Counted from the stretch's first letter, positions 4,619 through 10,550 are shown. The stretch: DNA of 37,861 bases from a virus (IMGVR_UViG_3300034082_002962:1-37861); one strand, 5' to 3'. The notes: generated by a model from the letters alone, not told the origin. Made by a program: numbers and translations.

Positions 4619-5554
4619 ATGCAACTAAAACTGATCTTTCCACATTCTCATATTTCAATCGAATTAAAACAGCATCCTACTATTGAAAAATGGTTTAAGT
4701 TTTTTCAGACATTAACTAATAATCAACCTGATTACTATCGTATGTTCTTTTCAGATGAATTTAAACTACTTTTAGGACACGATTCAGTTGATCATAAAAA
4801 ACAATGGAAAATTATTTTAGATTCTATCCACACCATGCGTACAGCGGGTTATACTATACCATTTGATCTGCCAGCCGAATTTGATTTCACCCAATCGATT
4901 CTAAACACTCTACATAGATTTTTTACCTACAACTGCGATTGGTGGTATCGACAGACGACCGAACCAAATCCATTTGATAAAAATTTTCGTCCGCCTGAGG
5001 ATTGGGATTTTGCCAAATGGTATAGTGTTATTGGACAGATAAACGAAGCTGTGCATTGCTTAGAAGTAACTGTAACCACACCTACCAAACTGCTTTATCA
5101 AACCAACAGTGCTGAATGGGTTTTACCCAGTTGGATAATCAATAATCCTGCCAGCATAACCGGCGAATTAATTAAGACCTGTTATTTACCGTTTGATTCC
5201 TACGACCAAAGCTTCAACTATGAACCAATGGATTTTTCTCGCGGTGCCCCGGTCACACTCAATGCCAGCATTTTAGGCAAGTGCATGCTACAGAGTTATT
5301 TTGAAGAAGATGACCCTACAGCTCGAGATGCCAGCGGCAGAGAAGGATCCTATGGCGGTTACTGCATACATCTTAATCGCCGACGCGAAGAGATTTATCG
5401 GTCAGAACATTTTCGTCAATGGGCTGCCAGATATGGTCGCACAGTTGACTCCTTGCCCTTGGAATTTCAAATTGGTCATGTGGTAGGCACCAGCATAGAA
5501 GATCTGTATAAATTTGACCCACAGCGATATATTCGCACTGAGTTCATTGATTAA
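4619..5554 (+). CDS. Unknown 311-residue plus-strand protein, probably late
   Basis: The start at ATG 4619 is chosen because it follows the TATAAATA box and because the region upstream codes for the divergent 55-residue gene. The protein is rich in aromatic residues, with no signal peptide or membrane segment. Visible features are an acidic FDLPAEFDF, a WWYRQ block and a conserved-looking C-terminal GSYGGYCIHLNRRREEIY followed by PLEFQIGHVVGTS. No family was recognised. Plus-strand orientation amid minus-strand tRNAs and a late promoter suggest late expression. No SD is visible. Confidence 0.72.
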   Translation: MQLKLIFPHSHISIELKQHPTIEKWFKFFQTLTNNQPDYYRMFFSDEFKLLLGHDSVDHKKQWKIILDSIHTMRTAGYTIPFDLPAEFDFTQSILNTLHRFFTYNCDWWYRQTTEPNPFDKNFRPPEDWDFAKWYSVIGQINEAVHCLEVTVTTPTKLLYQTNSAEWVLPSWIINNPASITGELIKTCYLPFDSYDQSFNYEPMDFSRGAPVTLNASILGKCMLQSYFEEDDPTARDASGREGSYGGYCIHLNRRREEIYRSEHFRQWAARYGRTVDSLPLEFQIGHVVGTSIEDLYKFDPQRYIRTEFID

Positions 5555-5555
5555 T

Positions 5556-5632
5556 TGGTATCCACGGAGGGATACGAGCCCCCAACCTACGGTTTCGTAA
5601 ACCGTTGCTCTATCCAGTTGAGCTACGCGGAT
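5556..5632 (-). tRNA. tRNA-Arg(ACG)
   Basis: Stem ACGGT/ACCGT with loop TTACGAA gives ACG, the A34 of which is normally read as inosine. Encoded ACCA. Confidence 0.94.
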
Positions 5633-5640
5633 GTAATAAA

Positions 5641-5787
5641 TTCAGGTGCCCCGCTATCCCTTTTGTGGGGACTCACAGGATTGTCTCGTTGAGCAAGTTT
5701 GATCACCGACTTCAGCCATATTGTTTTGTCACGTGGCAGACTGTCACGTTAGACTGGCAGGGACTCTAACTCAACGTCTATCCTGAA
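5641..5787 (-). ncRNA. Structured inter-tRNA RNA element
   Basis: The spacer between two tRNAs has no gene. On the minus strand CAGGAT/ATCCTG (outer) and CGTTGAG/CTCAACG (inner), separated by a small internal loop, close a domain at 5676-5785 that contains an ACGTG/CACGT hairpin. A CCCC/GGGG hairpin lies on the downstream side, and a 6-bp TTCAGG/CCTGAA pair can compete with the outer stem. Same design as the other closed spacers but no sequence match. Confidence 0.42.
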
Positions 5788-5790
5788 ACT

Positions 5791-5885
5791 TGGTAGTAGC
5801 GTAGAGATTCGAACTCTATCGTTGCAGCCCATCTGACCACTCTCCCGGGTTTATAAAACCCAGCCGCATACCAATGCTCGCTACT
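5791..5885 (-). tRNA. Atypical tRNA, Ile(TAT)-like, 95 nt
   Basis: The acceptor AGTAGCG/CGCTACT is perfect, the T arm is TAGAG/CTCTA and ACCA is encoded. A TGGGT/ACCCG stem holds loop TTTATAA (anticodon TAT). The D arm is very short (CAT/ATG) and about 27 bases separate the anticodon stem from the T arm, much more than in an isoleucine tRNA. It may be a hybrid or interrupted tRNA. Confidence 0.6.
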
Positions 5886-5890
5886 ATTTT

Positions 5891-5968
5891 TGGAAGTAAG
5901 GGTGGGATTCGAACCCACGGTTGTAGAGATTTGCAGTCACTTGCCTTGGTCCACTCGGCCACCTTACT
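5891..5968 (-). tRNA. tRNA-Cys(GCA)
   Basis: Acceptor AGTAAGG/CCTTACT with U73 as in cysteine tRNAs, loop CTGCAAA giving GCA, and CCA encoded. The anticodon stem has one T-T mismatch. Confidence 0.88.
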
Positions 5969-5976
5969 ATTATTGT

Positions 5977-6052
5977 TGGTGCTGATGGTGAGGATTGAAC
6001 TCACGACCTCATCCTTACCAAGGATGCGCGACTACCACTGTGCTACATCAGC
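5977..6052 (-). tRNA. tRNA-Thr(GGT)
   Basis: Acceptor GCTGATG/CATCAGC, stem CATCC/GGATG with loop TTGGTAA giving GGT, and encoded ACCA. Confidence 0.95.
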
Positions 6053-6058
6053 GAACCG

Positions 6059-6544
6059 TTATGCTGCCTTTGCCTGCATGTCTAGTACTTCTTTTAGACG
6101 ATCTGCAGCGTACGATGCAGCGAAAGCTTGTGGCTTAACAAAAGGCACAACATTACACATACCTTTGATGTAGCCAATAGCTTCGTTTACCACACATGAA
6201 CTACCATGCAATTCACTTGGGTTGATATCCAAGTGAACTTCTACAATACGATCTTCCAAAACATCTTGCAGCTTTAGGTACAGCTCTGCAATCTTGTACA
6301 CTTCCGTCATTAGTCGCATGCGTGGCTTGTCTTTTTTGCTATCCCAATCACGTTCACGTTGTACTTCGCCGAAAATCTTACAACCGTTGTTACCATTGAT
6401 GTGAACAACGATAGCTAGAGTGTAATCGGCGAACCATGCTCCATCTAAGGAGAATCGAGAACTGTCGCCCCCGATGTAAATCTTGGTACCGGGACCTTGA
6501 GCTTCGATGAACTGCCGTACTTCATCAATGTTAATCTTACGCAT
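6059..6544 (-). CDS. RNase H-like nuclease, YkuK/DUF458-like
   Basis: A 161-residue protein starting at ATG 6544 with GAGAGG upstream. IYIGGDSSR near residue 22 opens an RNase H-like strand with the first acidic residue. The middle carries KKDKPRMRLMTEVYKIAELYLKL, and the end has VHLDINPSELHGSS and EAIGYIKGMCN followed by VKPQAFAASYAAD, matching the pattern of the YkuK (DUF458) RNase H-related family. The substrate is unknown. It is flanked by tRNA genes, so a role in tRNA or RNA handling is possible but only inferred. Confidence 0.78.
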   Translation of the reverse strand: MRKINIDEVRQFIEAQGPGTKIYIGGDSSRFSLDGAWFADYTLAIVVHINGNNGCKIFGEVQRERDWDSKKDKPRMRLMTEVYKIAELYLKLQDVLEDRIVEVHLDINPSELHGSSCVVNEAIGYIKGMCNVVPFVKPQAFAASYAADRLKEVLDMQAKAA

Positions 6545-6586
6545 TATAACCTCTCGTTTGTTAGCGTACTTTTTACTACAAAAACT

Positions 6587-6661
6587 TGGCGGGTCAACTA
6601 GGACTCGAACCTAGAACAAGGGTTTTGGAGACCCACGTGTTGCCAATTACACCATTGGCCC
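6587..6661 (-). tRNA. tRNA-Trp(CCA)
   Basis: Loop CTCCAAA gives CCA on a TGGGT/ACCCT stem. Discriminator G and encoded CCA. One C-A mismatch in the acceptor. Confidence 0.93.
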
Positions 6662-6669
6662 GTAAAACT

Positions 6670-6745
6670 TGGAGCGGGTAAGGAGGCTCGAACTCCTGAC
6701 ATCTTCCTTGGCAAGGAAGTGCTCTACCAACTGAGCTACACCCGC
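6670..6745 (-). tRNA. tRNA-Gly(GCC)
   Basis: Stem CTTCC/GGAAG with loop TTGCCAA gives GCC. U73 and encoded CCA. Confidence 0.95.
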
Positions 6746-6788
6746 ATTAAACTATTTTACTACATACCTTAGTATATAGCAACGAACT

Positions 6789-6863
6789 TGGTGGACCGTG
6801 GGAGAATCGAACTCCCGCTTCATGCTTGCAAAGCACATGTGCTACCACTATCACTAACAGCCC
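6789..6863 (-). tRNA. tRNA-Ala(TGC)
   Basis: Loop TTTGCAA gives TGC; the acceptor GGGCTGT/ACGGTCC pairs with two G-U pairs; encoded ACCA. The usual G3-U70 alanine identity pair is present. Confidence 0.94.
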
Positions 6864-6870
6864 ATAAAAC

Positions 6871-6945
6871 TGGTACTCGGTATTGGTAACGATCCAATAT
6901 CTGCGCCTTATCAAGACGCTGCTAATCCATTTCAGCTAACCGAGC
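6871..6945 (-). tRNA. tRNA-Ile(GAT)
   Basis: Stem GCGTC/GGCGC with loop TTGATAA gives GAT. Acceptor GCTCGGT/ACCGAGT, encoded ACCA. It follows module 4 by six bases. Confidence 0.94.
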
Positions 6946-6951
6946 ATTAAA

Positions 6952-7038
6952 CAATTTATTGAGTACACTGGCAACTTTGATTCGAGCAATAGCGTGTCAT
7001 TGACACTCGATCGTAACTCCAGTGTACTCAATAAATTG
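6952..7038 (-). ncRNA. Structured RNA module 4 (perfect 20-bp closing stem)
   Basis: CAATTTATTGAGTACACTGG and its exact reverse complement (6952-6971 and 7019-7038) close this 87-base element. Inside, a TCGAG/CTCGA stem holds a GTGTC-AAT-GACAC hairpin. The arm shares ATTGA-R-TACACT with modules 1-3, so it is placed in the same family. It lies directly upstream of tRNA-Ile(GAT). Confidence 0.62.
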
Positions 7039-7172
7039 TAGTGGTTGTCCCACTACTGTCCATCTTACTCTTGCTGTTGCCGCCAGCAATTTCACATCCG
7101 GAACCCCGCCCATTCGAGCATGTTTAACGTGGGCTCAAGGTTCTCGTTACCTATTCCACGTACTGCTGAAAA
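7039..7172 (-). ncRNA. Structured non-coding region upstream of module 4
   Basis: No gene is seen here. On the minus strand GTAGTGG-5-CCACTAC and TTGCTG-7-CAGCAA are solid hairpins. GAACC..GCCC pairs with GGGC..GGTTC, and ACGTGG with CCACGT in its loop, which can form a pseudoknot or a competing fold. Together with module 4 this gives about 220 bases of continuous structured RNA. Confidence 0.4.
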
Positions 7173-7200
7173 CAAAAAACCCTAGGGTTTAGCCTAGGGT
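7173..7200 (-). terminator. Rho-independent terminator
   Basis: On the minus strand ACCCTAGG-CTAAA-CCTAGGGT forms an 8-bp GC-rich hairpin followed by TTTTTTG. It ends the short unit that starts at the promoters 7402-7430 and 7484-7512. Confidence 0.85.
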
Positions 7201-7230
7201 CTGTGTAGTTTTGGATATTAGCTTATTAGC

Positions 7231-7392
7231 TCAACTATCCCTTTCTCCACGGACCCGACTCGTTCCCTCTGGTGTGCGATCACTCTTAATATTCAAGCCC
7301 GCAAACGCACACGCTGACCAATAGGCGACTGTGCCTAGTTGGGGCTGTTGTGAGGATATCTGCGAGAGATGTTTAAGTGTGTTCATTTTCAT
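7231..7392 (-). other. Short transcription unit: small RNA or 53-residue ORF
   Basis: Between the promoter at 7402-7430 and the terminator at 7173-7200 a transcript of about 220 bases is expected. It contains an open frame of 53 residues from ATG 7392, but that start would lie only a few bases from the transcription start and has no SD. The frame is basic at its end, has no recognised family, and may be chance. A non-coding RNA is the simpler reading. Confidence 0.4.
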
Positions 7393-7401
7393 ATTAAAGT
7401 A

Positions 7402-7430
7402 ATTGTACTGCAAAGACCATTGCTGGTCAA
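7402..7430 (-). promoter_or_regulatory. Sigma70-type promoter
   Basis: TTGACC (7430-7425), 17 bases and TACAAT (7407-7402) on the minus strand. First promoter upstream of the short unit ending at the 7173-7200 terminator. Confidence 0.8.
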
Positions 7431-7483
7431 CCTGTATTTCTATTTAGTCCTAAGAAATCACTTGTTTAATTTCTTAAAACACG

Positions 7484-7512
7484 ATTGTACTGCAAAGACA
7501 GTTTCCTGTCTA
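7484..7512 (-). promoter_or_regulatory. Sigma70-type promoter (second, tandem)
   Basis: TAGACA (7512-7507), 17 bases and TACAAT (7489-7484). Its spacer end (TGTCTTTGCAG) is nearly the same as in the promoter 80 bases downstream, so the pair looks like a duplication. Confidence 0.65.
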
Positions 7513-7521
7513 CCGGTATTT

Positions 7522-7803
7522 TTATTTAGCTTGTCCAAAAATATTGCTCCACGTGTGCAGCTTTTCTATCTTTCTTTCGGCAGCAGCTTCCAAACCATCT
7601 GCTGAAATGACACCTTCATCAATCAGCAACTTCATCATTGCCATGACATCACCCAACTCTTGTTCCAACATTTCTCTATGCGGAACATTGGTCTTGTAGT
7701 GTTGTGAGTCTATGCCAAACCTGCGGCACTTGCTGACTTCAACAATGACCTCCCCACATTCTTCTTGCAGGATGTCTAGTATTTCTTGTACTGTTTCTTT
7801 CAT
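7522..7803 (-). CDS. MazG-like nucleotide pyrophosphohydrolase
   Basis: A 93-residue protein starting at ATG 7803, chosen for AAGG six bases upstream. It shows the all-alpha MazG/HisE pattern: LQEECGEVIVEVSK near residue 10 gives the E-E-x-x-E metal-binding helix, and LEQELGDVMAMMKLL near residue 48 gives the E-x-x-D second helix. Such enzymes hydrolyse NTPs or dNTPs to NMP and PPi. Phage versions may trim unwanted nucleotides or lower (p)ppGpp. A second, longer MazG-like gene is at 15908. Confidence 0.82.
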   Translation of the reverse strand: MKETVQEILDILQEECGEVIVEVSKCRRFGIDSQHYKTNVPHREMLEQELGDVMAMMKLLIDEGVISADGLEAAAERKIEKLHTWSNIFGQAK

Positions 7804-7813
7804 TTTAACCTTA

Positions 7814-7898
7814 TGGTACGAGAGATGGGACTTGAACCCATAATCCTTACGGCGCAAAATTTTAAGTCTTGTGTGTATACCAATTCCACCACTCTCGC
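7814..7898 (-). tRNA. tRNA-Leu(TAA)
   Basis: A class II tRNA; stem CAAGA/TTTTG with loop CTTAAAA gives TAA. Acceptor GCGAGAG/CTCTCGT, long variable arm, encoded ACCA. Confidence 0.94.
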
Positions 7899-7906
7899 TT
7901 TATTGT

Positions 7907-7981
7907 TGGCCCGGCGTGCAGGAATCGAACCCACATTCTAGAGGTAGAAGCTCTATGTTCTATCCGTTGAACTAACGCCAG
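7907..7981 (-). tRNA. tRNA-Arg(TCT)
   Basis: Stem TAGAG/CTCTA with loop CTTCTAC gives TCT. Discriminator G and encoded CCA. Confidence 0.94.
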
Positions 7982-7986
7982 ATATT

Positions 7987-8062
7987 TGGTGCCCCCGGAG
8001 GGATTTGAACCCCCGACCAAGCGATTATGAGTCGCCTGCTCTCACCACTGAGCTACAGGGGC
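7987..8062 (-). tRNA. tRNA-Ile2(CAT), lysidine type
   Basis: Anticodon loop CTCATAA gives CAT. The whole anticodon arm and the sequence around it (GCAGGCGACTCATAATCGCT) match what I recall of the E. coli isoleucine-2 tRNA, so C34 is probably changed to lysidine by host TilS and reads AUA. Encoded ACCA. First tRNA of the cluster. Confidence 0.85.
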
Positions 8063-8067
8063 AAAAC

Positions 8068-8322
8068 TTATTTATTTTGCAATTTGCGAGCCACTTCCGC
8101 CTGATCAATATTAAACATGGCCACACGGAATCGGATCCAGGCATACACCAGGTCCACAAAGTTCATGGCAAAGCCCACAACAATAACGGTCAGCGGCCAT
8201 GGACTAGGACAGCCTGCTGCCAACATGATCAAACCAATTACGACAACAATAGCACCCCAAAAGCTCAAACTACGAGTGCAGCCTTGAAATTCCCAACGCA
8301 CGAACGATACAATCTTTTTCAT
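8068..8322 (-). CDS. Small membrane protein with two TM segments
   Basis: An 84-residue protein starting at ATG 8322 with AAAGGA 8 bases upstream and a promoter at 8352-8380. Residues 22-37 (GAIVVVIGLIMLAAG) and about 43-62 form two hydrophobic helices with a short loop; both ends are charged. Small two-helix proteins of this type occur in T4-like phages of aquatic hosts, with no known role. First gene of the tRNA-cluster transcript. Confidence 0.75.
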   Translation of the reverse strand: MKKIVSFVRWEFQGCTRSLSFWGAIVVVIGLIMLAAGCPSPWPLTVIVVGFAMNFVDLVYAWIRFRVAMFNIDQAEVARKLQNK

Positions 8323-8351
8323 TCAATATCCTTTTTATTTACTATACCACT

Positions 8352-8380
8352 ATTATAGCTGATGCGTCATTACAGGTCAA
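8352..8380 (-). promoter_or_regulatory. Sigma70-type promoter
   Basis: TTGACC (8380-8375), 17 bases and TATAAT (8357-8352) on the minus strand. It lies in the 59-base gap between the end of the paralogue array and the small membrane protein, and opens the tRNA cluster. Confidence 0.85.
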
Positions 8381-8381
8381 C

Positions 8382-8603
8382 CTACGACCATTTCAGCATG
8401 AATCCGGTATAGTCTTTGTCCAACATGTAAACCTCTCCATGTTCGGCAGTTGAAGTAATGTGTACTGCTATGCCATACCATTCCAGGATGTACCCTTTGA
8501 GCGTCGCGACATTGACAGCATAACTGGTACCGTGTGCAGTTTCAACACGACCAACGAAGTCTGCCCAAAACTCAGGATATGATTTGAGATTGACTTTCTT
8601 CAC
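8382..8603 (-). CDS. FxLKW-array paralogue 21 (last)
   Basis: A 73-residue protein ending in DKDYTGFMLKWS, the array signature. The start is GTG 8603, whose GTGA overlaps the upstream stop; a GTG two codons earlier is possible. The N-terminal half (YPEFWADFVGRVETAHGTSYAV) differs from its neighbours. A predicted helix is followed by strands V-ITSTAEHGEVYML before the motif. Last gene before the tRNA-cluster promoter. Function unknown. Confidence 0.8.
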   Translation of the reverse strand: MKKVNLKSYPEFWADFVGRVETAHGTSYAVNVATLKGYILEWYGIAVHITSTAEHGEVYMLDKDYTGFMLKWS

Positions 8604-8821
8604 AGCCACCGCATGCTGAAGAACGTGGCATCCGGGCCGTCATGAAAGAAAAATACCCAAGGATTGCTGTTGCCCTGGTTGCCCCATTTTCGGCCAATTC
8701 GGCCCATGTTGTCTTCCAACCATAGCCGAGCCTCCCAGGGATCTTTATCCATATTGTGATAATCCATTTCTACCACATACTTCCAGTACCTACGTGCTCG
8801 TCTTCGTTGATAACTATTCAT
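8600..8821 (-). CDS. FxLKW-array paralogue 20
   Basis: A 73-residue protein, ATG 8821 overlapping the upstream stop as ATGA. The basic start (QRRRARRYWKYV) is followed by WEARLWLEDNMGRIGRKWG, the helix seen in several members (W-x-x-x-x-G), then WVFFFHDGPDATFFSMRWL. The final motif is a variant with M for L and R for K. Unknown function. Confidence 0.8.
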   Translation of the reverse strand: MNSYQRRRARRYWKYVVEMDYHNMDKDPWEARLWLEDNMGRIGRKWGNQGNSNPWVFFFHDGPDATFFSMRWL

Positions 8822-9015
8822 TTTAAAAATTTCAAAGTAAACCAGGCGTAGTCTTTTTCTTGATCAAAACATATTGTATATAACCATTCGTTGGTGACAA
8901 AATCATGGTGCCCGTTGGCCAGTCGTAGTCCTGGCCACCGTTCCTGAAGAATTTCTTCAGTTTTTTCAATATCCACTTGGGTCGGGTATCTACATTTATA
9001 CGGAGTTTTTATCAT
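8818..9015 (-). CDS. FxLKW-array paralogue 19
   Basis: A 65-residue protein from ATG 9015 (ATGA overlap with the upstream stop). It has an acidic helix VDIEKTEEILQERWPGL and a strand WLYTICFDQEKDYAWFTLKFLK, with F in place of the motif W and two added residues. A start two codons upstream is open but less likely, since it lies inside the previous coding end. Confidence 0.8.
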   Translation of the reverse strand: MIKTPYKCRYPTQVDIEKTEEILQERWPGLRLANGHHDFVTNEWLYTICFDQEKDYAWFTLKFLK

Positions 9016-9353
9016 GACCATTTCAACATGAAGAACTCTGCATCTTCTGCTCGACCAAATAAGATACGATCACTGAACACATAGTATCCACCCTGGCACG
9101 TTTCTTTGGCCCAAGCTTCAATCACTGCATCACCAGCTGCTCGTGCTGATTTAGAAAATAGTATTTCTATCCAATTTTTGCGACCAGGGTCTATCTCACA
9201 AAGAACATTCCAGTCAATTTCCCTTTGAATGTCAAGCCCCATTATGGTCATTAGCTCTTCCTCAGCATCAAACGTCCACGTGGCCTTTAGCTGTCGTGAT
9301 GGCACATTGACCTGTGTTCTTACTATTTTAATATTGCTATTGCTATTTGTCAT
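9012..9353 (-). CDS. FxLKW-array paralogue 18 with capsid-like N-terminus
   Basis: At 113 residues this is the longest member. Start ATG 9353 (TAATG overlap). Residues 12-45, including SRQLKATWTFDAEEEL and then GLDIQREIDW, resemble a segment I recall from T4-type major capsid proteins (S/T-R-x-LKA-x-x-T-x-E-x-x-x-x-L, later DAE-EL and EI-x-REI). The rest, with AEDAEFFMLKWS at the end, is the array domain. The resemblance needs an alignment; if real, this is a fusion. Confidence 0.78.
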   Translation of the reverse strand: MTNSNSNIKIVRTQVNVPSRQLKATWTFDAEEELMTIMGLDIQREIDWNVLCEIDPGRKNWIEILFSKSARAAGDAVIEAWAKETCQGGYYVFSDRILFGRAEDAEFFMLKWS

Positions 9354-9622
9354 TATGCCCACTTCAGCATAAACATTGTAGCATACTTCTCATGATCAAA
9401 TGAGAATATATATGTGACCTGATCTCGATCTCTACCATCATGTGTGCATTGCCATGTTCCGTCGCGTCCAAACCGTGGCTGATCAACAGGCCGATCAACA
9501 ATACTGAATCTTATGCCAAACTGTTCATGACACCATGAGCACATTCTTTCAATCTCCGCCGCAGATTTATCATGTATTTTGACTTTATGTTCCAGCCTGG
9601 ATTGTTTGTCAACTCGAATCAT
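9353..9622 (-). CDS. FxLKW-array paralogue 17
   Basis: An 89-residue protein from ATG 9622 (ATGA overlap). It contains the recurring helix IERMCSWCHEQFG, then an RDGTWQC segment and VTYIFSFDHEKYATMFMLKWA. The W-C-x-E-Q-F-G block recurs in paralogues 3, 11 and 16, which ties the members together beyond the C-terminal motif. Unknown function. Confidence 0.82.
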   Translation of the reverse strand: MIRVDKQSRLEHKVKIHDKSAAEIERMCSWCHEQFGIRFSIVDRPVDQPRFGRDGTWQCTHDGRDRDQVTYIFSFDHEKYATMFMLKWA

Positions 9623-9825
9623 GACCACTTCAACAAGAACCATTCACAATCTGCTGCATTCTTGAATTCAAATACACCTTCACTATTATAACGCCAGCGA
9701 TCTTGCCAATCAAACTGTTCATAGCCGAACTCTTGCTCGCACCATTCCATACAAGGAGTCCATCCCCATGTACCCACAGGTGCCGGGACCGAAGCCACAT
9801 GCCACTCATGATTGTATCTGATCAT
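9619..9825 (-). CDS. FxLKW-array paralogue 16
   Basis: A 68-residue protein from ATG 9825 (ATGA overlap). CMEWCEQEFGYEQFDWQDRWRYN is the helix-turn core shared with paralogue 11 (CYDWCGEQFGSEHFAW). It ends VFEFKNAADCEWFLLKWS. This pair gives the clearest pairwise similarity in the array. Confidence 0.82.
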   Translation of the reverse strand: MIRYNHEWHVASVPAPVGTWGWTPCMEWCEQEFGYEQFDWQDRWRYNSEGVFEFKNAADCEWFLLKWS

Positions 9826-9983
9826 GACCACTTCAACATAAACATAGTAGCTTCTGCCTCATCGATAAAATAATAACAAATTTTGTTGCCTGGCTGTGCT
9901 GTGTTGGTAATATAACCGGGACAATTTTTTATTGCCCAATCCACTGCCCGCCATAATGGATCGTATGGTAGTGTGACTGTCAT
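9822..9983 (-). CDS. FxLKW-array paralogue 15 (shortest, 53 aa)
   Basis: A 53-residue frame from ATG 9983 to TGA 9824-9822. Both ends overlap neighbours as ATGA, so the gene fills an apparent gap in the array exactly. It reads DPLWRAVDWAIKNCPGYIT, then KICYYFIDEAEATMFMLKWS. The VDWAIKNC block matches IDWAVDNC of paralogue 2. It probably shows the minimal form of the domain: one helix, one or two strands and the C-terminal motif. Confidence 0.82.
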   Translation of the reverse strand: MTVTLPYDPLWRAVDWAIKNCPGYITNTAQPGNKICYYFIDEAEATMFMLKWS

Positions 9984-10159
9984 GACCATTTCAATTTAAA
10001 AAATGTTTCTTGTTCAGGCACCTCAAATGAAATATTTCCATTTTCGACAGTTCCACCATACAAGCGGATACAGGCATCAACACCTGCTATGGTACATGTG
10101 CCCTTTTGTTCTAACACATGCCACATTATCTTATATTGATAATCATTGAATTTTAACAT
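9980..10159 (-). CDS. FxLKW-array paralogue 14
   Basis: A 59-residue protein from ATG 10159 (TAATG overlap). It has a start region MLKFNDYQYKIMWHVLEQ, then CTIAGVDACIRLYGG and a beta strand NISFEVPEQETFFKLKWS. The helix motif is degenerate (DACIRLYGG in place of W-C-x-E-x-x-G). Confidence 0.8.
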   Translation of the reverse strand: MLKFNDYQYKIMWHVLEQKGTCTIAGVDACIRLYGGTVENGNISFEVPEQETFFKLKWS

Positions 10160-10356
10160 TACGCCCACCTCAACTGAAACATAGTTGCCAATTCGGGATC
10201 TTCAAACTCAATCCAGGGGTAGAAGCTTTTTCGTTGAACTGGGAATACACCCTGTGTGTACAACCAGTATCGAAATTCTTCCGAGTTGCTGTTGCGGTTT
10301 TCTAACCACCATTCAGCAGCATTGGCCCAGTAAGGTTCGATAGGCAATCTGATCAT
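10159..10356 (-). CDS. FxLKW-array paralogue 13
   Basis: A 65-residue protein from ATG 10356, chosen because its ATGA overlaps the stop of the upstream zinc-ribbon gene; longer in-frame extensions run back through that gene. It contains NAAEWWLENRNSNSEEF and ends IEFEDPELATMFQLRWA. It resumes the array after the two zinc-ribbon genes. Confidence 0.8.
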   Translation of the reverse strand: MIRLPIEPYWANAAEWWLENRNSNSEEFRYWLYTQGVFPVQRKSFYPWIEFEDPELATMFQLRWA

Positions 10357-10550
10357 TTTAGAATACGGTATTTTTTGTGTGTCCAATTGCAACTGACACA
10401 TGTTCTTGAAGTCATATACTTGGCACCGTAGCCCTGCACCAGTTCTAAGTCGGTCCATCGACTCCAGCGATGCCAACCAACTCTGCACAAACGACGCTCG
10501 ACTACCAAGGGCTGATCTGCCAGGGCTCTGAATGTGTTTTCTTTATTCAT
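10353..10550 (-). CDS. Small zinc-ribbon-like protein A
   Basis: A 65-residue protein from ATG 10550, overlapping the upstream gene by eight bases. It has C-x-x-x-WHRWSRW in the middle and TCVSCNWTHKKYR near the end, so two cysteine-containing knuckles with a histidine can bind one zinc. It is a paralogue of the next gene upstream. Small C/H ribbon proteins of this layout are common in phages; some bind nucleic acid, but no role is known. No FxLKW motif is present. Confidence 0.72.
   Translation of the reverse strand: MNKENTFRALADQPLVVERRLCRVGWHRWSRWTDLELVQGYGAKYMTSRTCVSCNWTHKKYRILK

Noticed and set aside
5816-6004. Short minus-strand open frame across two tRNAs
   Set aside because: It consists of tRNA-Cys and the Ile(TAT)-like tRNA sequences and has no SD or conserved residues.
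6545-6600. Promoter with TTGACC near 6591-6597
   Set aside because: The GGGTCAA belongs to the acceptor stem of tRNA-Trp, and no -10 box is found 17 bases downstream.
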